From: CAZNXJ01 sp964577115
GTDB lineage: Bacteria > Planctomycetota > Planctomycetia > Pirellulales > Pirellulaceae
NCBI GenBank assembly: GCA_964577115.1
Contig: CAZNXJ010000013.1
Span: forward strand, 1-64,000
Direction: 5' to 3'
DNA: 64,000 nt
Shown: piece by piece, positions 1-7,206 of the stretch
Numbering within the stretch: position 1 is the stretch's first letter
Layout of the letters: each line of letters begins with the position of its first letter
Translations under genes and position numbers: made by a program
The notes under the pieces: generated by a model
Database searches by the model: none
Seen by the model: the letters and a program-made list of their open reading frames with translations, nothing else
Told to the model about the DNA's origin: nothing

Positions 1-153
1 CCTATTGAGCTTTTTCGACCACTGACCAAACACGCAAACCTTGAGATGCACCCGCTCCCATTCTCGGCGGCCAATCGATCTGGAACGCATCGCGAAAACT
101 TGCGATACTCCGCCGCCCTTCATCCGCGAACCTTTCGCTGTAGATGCGTTCCC

Positions 154-1362
154 ATGAAGCTGTTTTTTTCTGTTGGCGAGCCGAGTGGCGATTTGCATGG
201 AGCGAACCTGATCGAGTCGCTGAAGCGGTTCGCGCCTGACATCGAGTGCGTGGGATATGGCGGCCCGAAGATGGCCGCGGCTGGCTGCGAGCTGCATACG
301 GATCTCACCGAGTATGCCGTGATGTGGCTGTCGCAGGTGTTTCGTAACCTGTCCAAGTTCCGGCAGCTCTATCGCGACGCGCGAAAGTATTTTCATACGC
401 ACCGGCCGGACGGCGTCGTGTTGATTGACTACCCCGGATTCAACTGGTGGATCGCTCGCGCGGCCCGATCCGCCAACATTCCGGTGTATTACTACGGCAC
501 GCCGCAGATGTGGGCCTGGGCAGGTTGGCGCGTGCGCAAGATGCGCCGGCTTGTGGATCACGCACTCTGCAAGCTGCCATTCGAAGCGGATTGGTTCAAC
601 GCGCGCGGCTGCCGAGCAACGTACGTGGGGCATCCTTACTTTGATGAACTCTCCGAGCGGCAACTCGACGCGCAATTCATCGACCAGCTGCGCCGCGATG
701 CTCGCCCACTCGTCACGATACTGCCTGGTTCGCGGACACAGGAAGTGACGAATAACCTGACTTCGTTTTTACGAGCGGTTCAGCTTATCCGGGCCGAGTT
801 GCCGGACGTGCGCGTGGCGATCGCGAGCTTCAACGAGCGGCAAGCCGAGCTGGCGCGGCAGCAGGTCCGTGCTTCGGGTGTCGAGGCCGAGGTGTACGTG
901 GGCCGCACACCCGAACTGATCGACGCGGCCGAGTGCTGCCTGGCGTGTTCCGGATCCGTGTCGCTCGAACTCCTCTATCACGAGAAACCGAGCGTCATTC
1001 TGTATTCGGTGCCGCGCTTGCAGTACTGGGTTGTGCGTTACCTACTGATGCAGGTCCGGTACATCACGCTGGTCAATCTGCTGGCCGTCGAGAATCCCTT
1101 TGGGCGTCCACAACCGTTCCGGCGAGGTGATCCCGAATGCGAACGGTTGCCGATTCCGGAGTATGCGAGTTACGAGGACGAGTCGCCGAACCTGGCTCGG
1201 CATGCACTTGAATGGCTTACCGATCCCGCTCGCCGTCAGGCGAAGATCCAGCAGCTCCGCGCGCTCAAGGCGCGCTACGCACAGGCCGGTGCGTCCAATG
1301 CAGCCGCCGCGCTGCTCCTCCGCGAGCTTGAACCGTCGCGCCATCAACGCCGCGCTGCCTGA
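154..1362 (+). CDS. lpxB: Lipid-A-disaccharide synthase
   Basis: Glycosyltransferase (family 19) that joins UDP-diacylglucosamine to lipid X to make the lipid A disaccharide, at the inner face of the cytoplasmic membrane. The 402-residue product is near the family's usual length. It opens with the family signature SVGEPSGDLHGANL and contains VGYGGPKMAAAG, the GTPQMWAWAGWR segment, the ILPGSRTQEV block of the nucleotide-binding half, and a CSGSVSLELL region. The open frame extends upstream to 46, but those 36 residues are not LpxB-like, so the ATG at 154 is preferred. It implies an LPS-bearing outer membrane. Other lipid A genes are not in the window. The next gene follows 254 bases later. Confidence 0.95.
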   Translation: MKLFFSVGEPSGDLHGANLIESLKRFAPDIECVGYGGPKMAAAGCELHTDLTEYAVMWLSQVFRNLSKFRQLYRDARKYFHTHRPDGVVLIDYPGFNWWIARAARSANIPVYYYGTPQMWAWAGWRVRKMRRLVDHALCKLPFEADWFNARGCRATYVGHPYFDELSERQLDAQFIDQLRRDARPLVTILPGSRTQEVTNNLTSFLRAVQLIRAELPDVRVAIASFNERQAELARQQVRASGVEAEVYVGRTPELIDAAECCLACSGSVSLELLYHEKPSVILYSVPRLQYWVVRYLLMQVRYITLVNLLAVENPFGRPQPFRRGDPECERLPIPEYASYEDESPNLARHALEWLTDPARRQAKIQQLRALKARYAQAGASNAAAALLLRELEPSRHQRRAA

Positions 1363-1616
1363 CGCAAGAGTGGAAGGAAGAGAAGACAGAAGGCGAATGG
1401 ACGAAGGATGAACAAGGAGGGACGCGGGCGAGGCACAGCGGCGACGCGCTGGGGTGGCGCTTGGTCAGAGCGGCTGGGTTGAGCGGATTCGCGGCGGGTG
1501 GTCCACGGGTTCACGCCAGCTCCTACCCTTCCTCCTATCTCCGTAATCCATCATCATTAAACCGTAGCCCTTACCGTCTTCCTCCTCAACATTCATCCTT
1601 CCGCCATCTCTTCGCC

Positions 1617-2375
1617 GTGTTCAACGTTCCACCATCGCCGTATGACCTGCGTTTTCAGATCGCGGGCATTCCCATTCGTGTGCATCCCTTGTTCTGGCTC
1701 GGCGCCCTCGTGCTGGGGATGCGCCTCGATTCCGCGACGCTCATTCTGTGGATGATCGTCGTGTTCTGCTCGGTGCTGATTCACGAACTTGGGCATGCGC
1801 TGATGATGCGCTACTTCGGTCAGTCGCCGCACGTCGTGCTGTACTTGATGGGCGGATATGCGTCGCCGCGGTCCGAGTTCTATTCGTTCGCGTCCACGCC
1901 GCGTCTGTCGCACGGCAAGCAGATCCTCGTCTTGCTCGCCGGTCCGGGAGCCGGATTCGCACTCACCGCGCTGCTGCTCGCCGGACTCCACCTCACCGGA
2001 CACGAAGTTCAGCTTCATCTCAACTTTCCCTTTTTCTGGAGCTTCGTGACGCAGCCGGATCGCGAGCAGCTGTACCTGCTGATCCATTTGTTCCTGATCG
2101 TGAATGTGTTCTGGGGAGTCATCAATCTCGTGCCCGTGTACCCGCTGGACGGAGGTCAGATCGCGCGCGAGTTGTTTCTGGCGTTCAATCCCTGGAACGG
2201 GCTGCAGTACTCGCTGTACCTGTCGGTGGCTGCGGGCATAGGGATGCTGCTGGTTGGCCTACAGTTCGGCCAACCGTTCCTCGCGATTCTGTTTGGCTAC
2301 TTTGCCTTTCAGAGCTACCAGACGCTACAACAGCTCGGCGGAGGTGGCGGCGGTTTCGGAGGGCGACCGTGGTAG
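1617..2375 (+). CDS. Site-2 protease family (M50) membrane metalloprotease
   Basis: Intramembrane zinc protease of family M50. The HELGH zinc motif lies at about residues 56-60 in the second membrane segment, and the second-half motif PLDGGQ gives the third zinc ligand, D178. At 252 residues it is a short form with about five hydrophobic segments and no PDZ or CBS domain. The C-terminus is glycine-rich. No ATG is in frame near the conserved N-terminus. GTG at 1617 gives a product starting just before the conserved FQIAGIPIRVHPLFW region; starting further upstream adds a low-complexity Ser/Pro stretch from intergenic DNA. The next gene begins inside its stop region, so the two are probably co-transcribed. 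Substrate unknown. Confidence 0.85.
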   Translation: MFNVPPSPYDLRFQIAGIPIRVHPLFWLGALVLGMRLDSATLILWMIVVFCSVLIHELGHALMMRYFGQSPHVVLYLMGGYASPRSEFYSFASTPRLSHGKQILVLLAGPGAGFALTALLLAGLHLTGHEVQLHLNFPFFWSFVTQPDREQLYLLIHLFLIVNVFWGVINLVPVYPLDGGQIARELFLAFNPWNGLQYSLYLSVAAGIGMLLVGLQFGQPFLAILFGYFAFQSYQTLQQLGGGGGGFGGRPW

Positions 2376-3157
2376 CGGTCGAGCGGCCGGAGGACGGTCC
2401 GGTGCGGCGCTGGGTTGTGTTGGGTGCGAGCAACATCGCGCGGAATTTCGCGATTGTGCTGGCGACAGCGCGCTGCGCCGCCGGCGGTCCGATGGAGTTT
2501 CTAACCGCCAACGGGCACGGGCGGGCGTATGGGATGGCGAGCAACGTGCTGGGCCGCGGGCTCCCGTCCGTACTCGAATGCGGTCTCTGGGAAGCGCTCA
2601 GCGAACGCGCGTCCCTACCGACCTGGGGCCTTGTAACCGATATCGGCAACGACCTGATCTACGGGGCGTCTCCGGAAGGCGTGGCCAGCGCGGTGGAGCG
2701 TACGGTGGAACGTTTGCGTCCGTACTGCGAGCGTCTTGTGATGACAGGCTTGCCGCTGGCGACCGTACGCAGCTTGGGGCCCAAACGCTTTCGCTTCTTC
2801 CGCCTGCTGCTGTTCCCGCGCTCGCCACTCACGCACCTCACGGTCTATGACCAGTGCTGCGATCTGAATGATCGGATCATGCGCATCGCCGAGCGATACG
2901 AAGCGTGTTTCGTCGAACCGGTGGAAGCCTGGTACGGCCTCGATCCGGTCCATGTGACCTTTCGCCAGGCGGCCACTGCCTGGCAGCACATCTTCAGCCA
3001 GTTTGCGCCGTGCGAGCGCATCGCGTGGCCGCCGCCGAGCGTTTGGTGGACGGCGCTCACGGCTCGGCCGCAGCGCGAACACTTCTTCGGCATTGCGGTG
3101 CACCGCAAGCAGCCGGCCGCGCAGTGGAGCGACGGTAGCACCATTTCGCTGTACTGA
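2369..3157 (+). CDS. SGNH/GDSL-like hydrolase-fold protein
   Basis: A 262-residue cytosolic protein (no signal peptide) with the blocks of the SGNH hydrolase fold. The nucleophile block is VLGASNIARNF near the N-terminus, the block III Gly-Asn is DIGNDLIYG, and the Asp-x-x-His block is DPVHVTF near the C-terminus. The first block reads GAS rather than GDS. The start is GTG at 2369, overlapping the previous stop by 7 bases and implying translational coupling; GTG at 2402 is an alternative. The substrate cannot be told from sequence. It may be a lipase, esterase or sugar deacetylase, and catalysis itself is inferred. Confidence 0.6.
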   Translation: MVAVERPEDGPVRRWVVLGASNIARNFAIVLATARCAAGGPMEFLTANGHGRAYGMASNVLGRGLPSVLECGLWEALSERASLPTWGLVTDIGNDLIYGASPEGVASAVERTVERLRPYCERLVMTGLPLATVRSLGPKRFRFFRLLLFPRSPLTHLTVYDQCCDLNDRIMRIAERYEACFVEPVEAWYGLDPVHVTFRQAATAWQHIFSQFAPCERIAWPPPSVWWTALTARPQREHFFGIAVHRKQPAAQWSDGSTISLY

Positions 3158-3540
3158 CTCGAGGTCGCTGCAGCGCTGTGACAGTTTCCTGTCATCGAGC
3201 GATCTTCCCGTGCGCGAAGCGCGCGACGCGCTGAATCGTCGCGCGCAACTTTCTCGAAGATGCGCGCGCGATTTGCTCTTGACGAGCACATGACATTTCG
3301 GAAGATTTCTTAGAAAAATCAGTTGCACAAAACATCGCGTTGCGTACAACTACAGCGTTAGGAATCGGCTCACCACGGTTTGTTGTTGATTCGCGCGGCG
3401 CGAGCGGCGACAAACACTTCGATGCACAAGGCGTCGAACGGTGGTTTTCGGACGTCGGTGAGGACGACTCGTCGGCTCGAGGCAACCGGAAGCCCACGGG
3501 AAGGAACTCGCCGAAAACCTTTTTTGACGGAGGACGTACA
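3158..3540. other. Intergenic leader of the H1-like gene
   Basis: No gene seen. The centre (about 3270-3360) is clearly AT-richer than its surroundings and holds a promoter-like pair at 3323-3350. The remaining 180 or so bases to the GTG at 3541 would form a long 5' leader ending in a GGAGGA ribosome-binding site at about 3530-3535. Confidence 0.5.
3323..3350 (+). promoter_or_regulatory. Candidate sigma70-type promoter of the H1-like gene
   Basis: TTGCAC at 3323-3328 and TACAAC at 3345-3350 with a 16-base spacer, in a locally AT-rich patch upstream of the lysine-rich gene. Match is partial, so this is a prediction only. Confidence 0.35.
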
Positions 3541-3684
3541 GTGGCCAAGAAGAAAGCCGCCAAGAAGAAGGCAGCGACGAAGAAGAAGGCAGCGAAGAAG
3601 GCTGCCAAGAAGAAGGGCGCCAAGAAGGCTGTCAAGAAGAAGGTCGGCAAGAAGGCCGCCAAGAAGACTTCGAAGAAGTCTTAG
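3541..3684 (+). CDS. Lysine-rich histone H1-like protein
   Basis: A 47-residue protein composed almost wholly of Lys and Ala with a few Gly, Val, Thr and Ser, in KKAAKK-type repeats like the C-terminal tail of histone H1 and bacterial Hc1/HctB-type nucleoid proteins. The expected role is non-specific DNA or RNA binding and nucleoid compaction. The GTG start is chosen because GGAGGA lies 5-6 bases upstream and the preceding in-frame sequence is not H1-like. The gene is monocistronic, with its own candidate promoter and a strong terminator 30 bases after the stop. Function is inferred from composition only. Confidence 0.75.
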   Translation: MAKKKAAKKKAATKKKAAKKAAKKKGAKKAVKKKVGKKAAKKTSKKS

Positions 3685-3713
3685 TTCGCGCCGAAAGCAA
3701 GCAACGACGAGAA

Positions 3714-3745
3714 AGGGCCGCCCTTGGAGGCGGCCCTACTTTTTT
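3714..3745 (+). terminator. Intrinsic terminator after the H1-like gene
   Basis: Perfect 9-bp stem (3714-3722 with 3729-3737), 6-base loop, then a T tract at 3740-3745. Confidence 0.85.
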
Positions 3746-3792
3746 GCGTCATTCCCAAACACAAATGCGGCGATCGGCCGCTAACTTGAGCT

Positions 3793-4878
3793 TCATAACA
3801 CGGGTAGCGAAGGCTTGGGCGGCTCGCGCTCAGCCGCAAGCGCCAGGTTCTTGACCAGCGTGTACGCAATGCGGTGCACGTAGGGACCGACGAGCGGGTC
3901 GTCGATGTTGGCACTGGTCTCGCCGGTGTCGCCGCGCTCGCGCACCTGCATCACGATCGGGATCTCACCTAGCATCGGAACCTCGAGCTCTTCCGCCTTC
4001 GCGCGCGCTCCACCATGTCCAAAGATGTCGTACCGTTTACCCGTATCCGGGCTCACGAAGCCGCTCATGTTCTCGACCATCCCGAGGATCGGAATGTTCA
4101 CTTTGCGGAACATCGAGATGGCTTTGACGGCGTCGAGCAGCGCGACTTGCTGCGGAGTGCAAACGACGACGGCACCGGTGAGCGGCAAGGCTTGCGACAA
4201 AGAGATCGCAACGTCGCCGGTGCCCGGCGGCATGTCGATTACCAAAAAGTCCAGTTCGCCCCACTGCGTATCGCGCAAGAATTGCGTGACCGCGGAATGC
4301 AGCATCGGACCTCGCCAGATCACAGCCTGGTCCGGCGGTACGAGATAGCCGATCGACATGATCGGCATGCCGTCCTTCACGACCGGAAGCAGCTTGTTGT
4401 TTTCCGTTTGCATCTGCCGCGGTTCTGCCGTGCCGGTCAGCTGCGGGATGCTCGGGCCGTACACGTCGGCATCCATCAGTCCGACTTTGCTGCCCGCTTT
4501 CATTAGCGCGTACGCCAGGCATGTCGAGACGGTGCTCTTGCCCACGCCCCCTTTGCCGGATCCGACGGCGATAACCGTTTTCGCGCTGAGACCCACCTGG
4601 CCTAACTTCTCGGGTGGACGCACGTGTTCGGCGCGGTGGATCGTGATGCGGCCGACCTCGGGTACCTGCTGACGGATGCGCTGCTGAACCGAGTCCTCGA
4701 CGTCCGGCCAAAGAATGGCGGAATGGCTGGTGAGCGCGACGGTGAGTTGGACGTCCGAGCCCTCGACTTGGATGTCCCGGATTTGATTCATTTTCATCGC
4801 CGAGCGTCCGGTCTCGGGATCTTTAAAGTCGGCGAGCGCTGCGCTGACGGCTGCTGGATCGATGGTGCCGGATGCCAT
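3793..4878 (-). CDS. mrp: Mrp/NBP35-family P-loop ATPase (Fe-S cluster carrier)
   Basis: A 361-residue Mrp (ApbC) protein: an N-terminal MIP18/DUF59-like domain (about residues 5-85) and a deviant Walker A P-loop GSGKGGVGKST at about 107-117, with DMPPGTGD at about 215-222 as Walker B/switch. Family members carry or assemble Fe-S clusters in the cytosol. The C-terminal CxxC that usually bridges a [4Fe-4S] cluster between protomers is absent: the ENMSGF segment is followed by SPDTG, putting Ser276 and Thr279 where cysteines are expected. It precedes the nuo operon by several kilobases and could serve Fe-S protein assembly, but that link is inference. Confidence 0.92.
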   Translation of the reverse strand: MASGTIDPAAVSAALADFKDPETGRSAMKMNQIRDIQVEGSDVQLTVALTSHSAILWPDVEDSVQQRIRQQVPEVGRITIHRAEHVRPPEKLGQVGLSAKTVIAVGSGKGGVGKSTVSTCLAYALMKAGSKVGLMDADVYGPSIPQLTGTAEPRQMQTENNKLLPVVKDGMPIMSIGYLVPPDQAVIWRGPMLHSAVTQFLRDTQWGELDFLVIDMPPGTGDVAISLSQALPLTGAVVVCTPQQVALLDAVKAISMFRKVNIPILGMVENMSGFVSPDTGKRYDIFGHGGARAKAEELEVPMLGEIPIVMQVRERGDTGETSANIDDPLVGPYVHRIAYTLVKNLALAAEREPPKPSLPVL

Positions 4879-4906
4879 GCCTGCTGCTCCCTCTTATCGG
4901 ATCGCA

Positions 4907-5350
4907 TTAGAAGTAGGGGATCTCGTCGGGAGGCCAGGGGAGGCCTGCCCAGACCGCCGCCTCGAGCGACCGGGCGGGTTCGGTCACGCGGGCCAAGTGG
5001 CGATTCACTATCCTAACAACTTGCTCCAGTTTGCGTGGCGACGTCACGACGTGAATTGCACCTGCCTCGCGCCATAGCGGCTCGTAATGCGCCACGGTTC
5101 GTTCGGCGGCGACCATTTGCGGTGCGTGAGGAAATGTTCGGCCGAGTCGCACAATGCGTGCTGCGAGCGGTAGCGCGTTTTCAGAATCGGCTGCCCACAA
5201 CAAAATGCTTTGCGGCGCCCCAAGGAGTTCGTCGCCGACCGCTTCGGCCACGCGCAGCTCGTGCACGCGCGGTTCCCCCTCGCCGATCGTCTGACGTAGC
5301 GCAATCGCCCAGCGCGGCTGACGCTCGATGACGAAGAACTTGGATGCCAT
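4907..5350 (-). CDS. Receiver-like protein of unknown function
   Basis: A 147-residue cytosolic protein that I do not recognise as a named family. By eye it has five alternating strand/helix units, starting with KFFVIERQPRWAIALRQTI and ending with a helix near residue 120, the layout of a response-regulator receiver domain. At the end of the third strand (SILLWAADSEN) the phosphoacceptor Asp position is not convincingly occupied, and the acidic pocket after strand 1 is missing. It lies 28 bases downstream of the degenerate NtrC-like gene on the same strand and 28 bases before mrp, so the three probably form one transcript. A pseudo-receiver partner of the upstream regulator is a hypothesis. 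Confidence 0.65.
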   Translation of the reverse strand: MASKFFVIERQPRWAIALRQTIGEGEPRVHELRVAEAVGDELLGAPQSILLWAADSENALPLAARIVRLGRTFPHAPQMVAAERTVAHYEPLWREAGAIHVVTSPRKLEQVVRIVNRHLARVTEPARSLEAAVWAGLPWPPDEIPYF

Positions 5351-5378
5351 TCTGCCCCCTTCCGGAAGTGAGCGAACA

Positions 5379-6752
5379 TCACGTGTCGCGGATAGCGTCG
5401 CCGAGCTGTTCGATGCGCCGCAAGAGCCGCGCTCGACTGATGCCGAGTAGCCGAGCGGCGCGTGCGCGATTGCCTTTCGAACGCTTCAGCGCTCGGCGGA
5501 TCAGCTCGGCTTCGATGCGTTCGAGATATTGGTCGAGGACGATCGGTTCCGGCGCGCGGCGCTGATGAGCGGCAGCGCGCGCGGCGTGGTGTAACGCGTC
5601 AGGTAAATCATTGGGGCCGATCAGCGGCGAGGTCGCTCGGCGGGCGGCTTGTTGAATTACCGTTCGCAGCTCGTCGAAGTTACCTCGCCACGGATACATA
5701 ACCAGTTGATCCATCGCTTCCGCGCGAAAGCCGCTGAACTGAGGACCGCCCGCCGCGTTGACATCTTCGAGCATCTTCTGCGCGACGAGCGGTATGTCTT
5801 CACGCCGCTCGCGCAGCGGCGGCATCTGGATCACCAGCGTGCTCAGGTAATGGGCCAGGTCGGGGCGGTATTTTCCTTCCTCAGCCAGTCGAGTCAGCGA
5901 AGTGGCCGCGGTCGTCAGCGTATGGGCCTTGAGTTCCACGATGTTCAGCACTGCCATTAGCGATGTCTGCGCTTCGGCGGAAAGCTCGTCGGCGTCCAAT
6001 AACAGAAAGCAGACCGGGCCTTCGACCTCGAAATCGGGCTGTGCATGGATGAAGCCGGCGATGGTCGACTGGAGCAGCTCGGTATCGAGCAGCCGGCACG
6101 ACAGGGGCACCAGTGTGCCGACGCCTCGCTTGGCCTGGTGATAGTAGATCGCTCGAGCCACATGCTCGCGCCCGCTCCCCGGCTCGCCTTCAATCAGCAC
6201 GCGCGTTTTCTCTCGCGCGGCGAGCCGTATCTGGCTCCGCACCCGCTCGATGGCGGCGCTCGAGCCGACGAGCTGGTCGATGCTGTAGAGTTGGCCGAGC
6301 TGCTGGCGCAAAAGGCCCAGCTGCTGGTGCAGCTCGGCGGCCTCCACTCCCGCACGATACGGCGCTTCCCCGGGGGGTGCATCGTTCAGCTCGGCAATTG
6401 CCAACACCGCGGTAACATTGCGAGCGCCGTCGACGAGCGGAAGAAAACGCACGCGGCGGCGCGCGCCGCCGAGCTCGCCACCGGCAACAACGATTGCCTC
6501 GGCCGGTTCGCCCCGCTCAAAAACTTCGGGCGGCGGTGCAAGCGACGCGGTGGGCGGCACCGGATCGGAGTCGCTGGTCCAACTGTAATTGCAGCGCTGC
6601 CCGACGATCGCATCGCCATCGATGCCCAACCACTGCTCGGCCGCCGCATTCACATACGCCACGTTGCGCTGGTGGTCAATGAGCCACACCGGCTGCGCGG
6701 CGTCGCCGATCAGTTTACGAAAGGTGCCAAGCTGCGAGCGCGGACGGGGCAT
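5379..6752 (-). CDS. Degenerate NtrC-like regulator (PAS, AAA+-like, Fis HTH)
   Basis: 457 residues: a PAS-like domain at about 8-120, a short coiled coil at 138-160, an AAA+ sigma54-activator-like domain at about 160-395, and an intact Fis-type helix-turn-helix at 420-452 (KGNRARAARLLGISRARL). The AAA+ part is degraded. Walker A is GEPGSGRE, with Arg for the P-loop Lys at residue 195. The region that should hold ELFGH..GAFTGA is shortened and lacks it. Walker B reads LLLDADEL rather than LFLDEIGEL, and the second arginine finger is lost (HYLS for YYRL). The PPLRERREDIPL segment is kept. It probably binds DNA, but is unlikely to remodel sigma54 polymerase by ATP hydrolysis. Confidence 0.8.
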   Translation of the reverse strand: MPRPRSQLGTFRKLIGDAAQPVWLIDHQRNVAYVNAAAEQWLGIDGDAIVGQRCNYSWTSDSDPVPPTASLAPPPEVFERGEPAEAIVVAGGELGGARRRVRFLPLVDGARNVTAVLAIAELNDAPPGEAPYRAGVEAAELHQQLGLLRQQLGQLYSIDQLVGSSAAIERVRSQIRLAAREKTRVLIEGEPGSGREHVARAIYYHQAKRGVGTLVPLSCRLLDTELLQSTIAGFIHAQPDFEVEGPVCFLLLDADELSAEAQTSLMAVLNIVELKAHTLTTAATSLTRLAEEGKYRPDLAHYLSTLVIQMPPLRERREDIPLVAQKMLEDVNAAGGPQFSGFRAEAMDQLVMYPWRGNFDELRTVIQQAARRATSPLIGPNDLPDALHHAARAAAHQRRAPEPIVLDQYLERIEAELIRRALKRSKGNRARAARLLGISRARLLRRIEQLGDAIRDT

Positions 6753-6972
6753 CGAGTACGACGTTATCGAATCAGGGCACGGGGAGCACGCGCGATGGGA
6801 GTGGGCCGCACGCGGCTTTACTCGGCGCGCTCAGCGGTCCTCGCAGCCCATTCTACTCCGACCGGGCCCGCAGCGCATGCCTGCGATGTCTGCGAAATCT
6901 TCCCGCTAACTCGGCGCAGCATGACACGCCGCTGACCTGCTCGTTTGCTAGCTTGCGTCCGCACGGACGTGT

Positions 6973-7019
6973 GGCTCGGCATCGCGGCGGAGCGCCGCTG
7001 CTCGATCGGATGCCGAGCC
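6973..7019. repeat. Inverted repeat with inner stem
   Basis: Perfect 11-bp arms GGCTCGGCATC (6973-6983) and its complement (7009-7019). The 25-base spacer can itself pair (GCGGC with GCCGC). No T tract follows on either strand, so an intrinsic terminator is not shown. It may be a 3' end structure of the nuo transcript or part of a small RNA. Confidence 0.6.
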
Positions 7020-7031
7020 TATGATGCCCGA

Positions 7032-7130
7032 GGCGGGGGCCGCGCGAGCTTTGCTACCTCTTCCCCGTAGGTGCTCGGACGGCTGCCAGGTTCGCAACCG
7101 CGTCAGTCCGGTTCGCGCGCGCCCCCCGCC
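7032..7130. ncRNA. Possible structured RNA (unidentified)
   Basis: Ends pair in a long stem: 7032-7039 with the complement ending at 7130, then one mismatch, then six more pairs. Inside are a small ACCT/AGGT hairpin (7056-7072) and a CGGAC/GTCCG stem (7076-7080 with 7106-7110) enclosing a GGTT/AACC hairpin, giving a three-way junction. The T-loop-like segment lacks the conserved tRNA A58, and no SRP motif is present, so it is neither a standard tRNA nor 4.5S RNA. The strand is undetermined. Confidence 0.3.
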
Positions 7131-7206
7131 GTTTGTTAAGCGGAATCACGGCGGGATGCGAAGGGCACGGGGACGGAGGTCGATGGAAAGGCTGGCGCGG
7201 TGAGCG

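Larger units (their letters stand above)
6753..7206. other. 454-base intergenic region with structured DNA/RNA
   Basis: Between nuoN and the NtrC-like gene, both on the minus strand. I see no protein gene. It holds a perfect 11-bp inverted repeat (6973-7019) and a 99-base element with a long closing stem (7032-7130). The part nearest the regulator (6753-6950) would contain that gene's promoter, but none is convincing. Confidence 0.5.

Noticed and set aside
3380..3784. Arg-rich 134-codon frame over the H1-like gene
   Set aside because: Frame-shifted reading of AAG repeats, which gives Arg-rich sequence; it runs through the terminator.
7032..7130. A tRNA gene (acceptor-like ends and a GTTCGCG T-loop-like segment)
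   Set aside because: No canonical D arm or anticodon arm is found, and the T-loop lacks A58; the element is 99 bases with a 14-pair stem.
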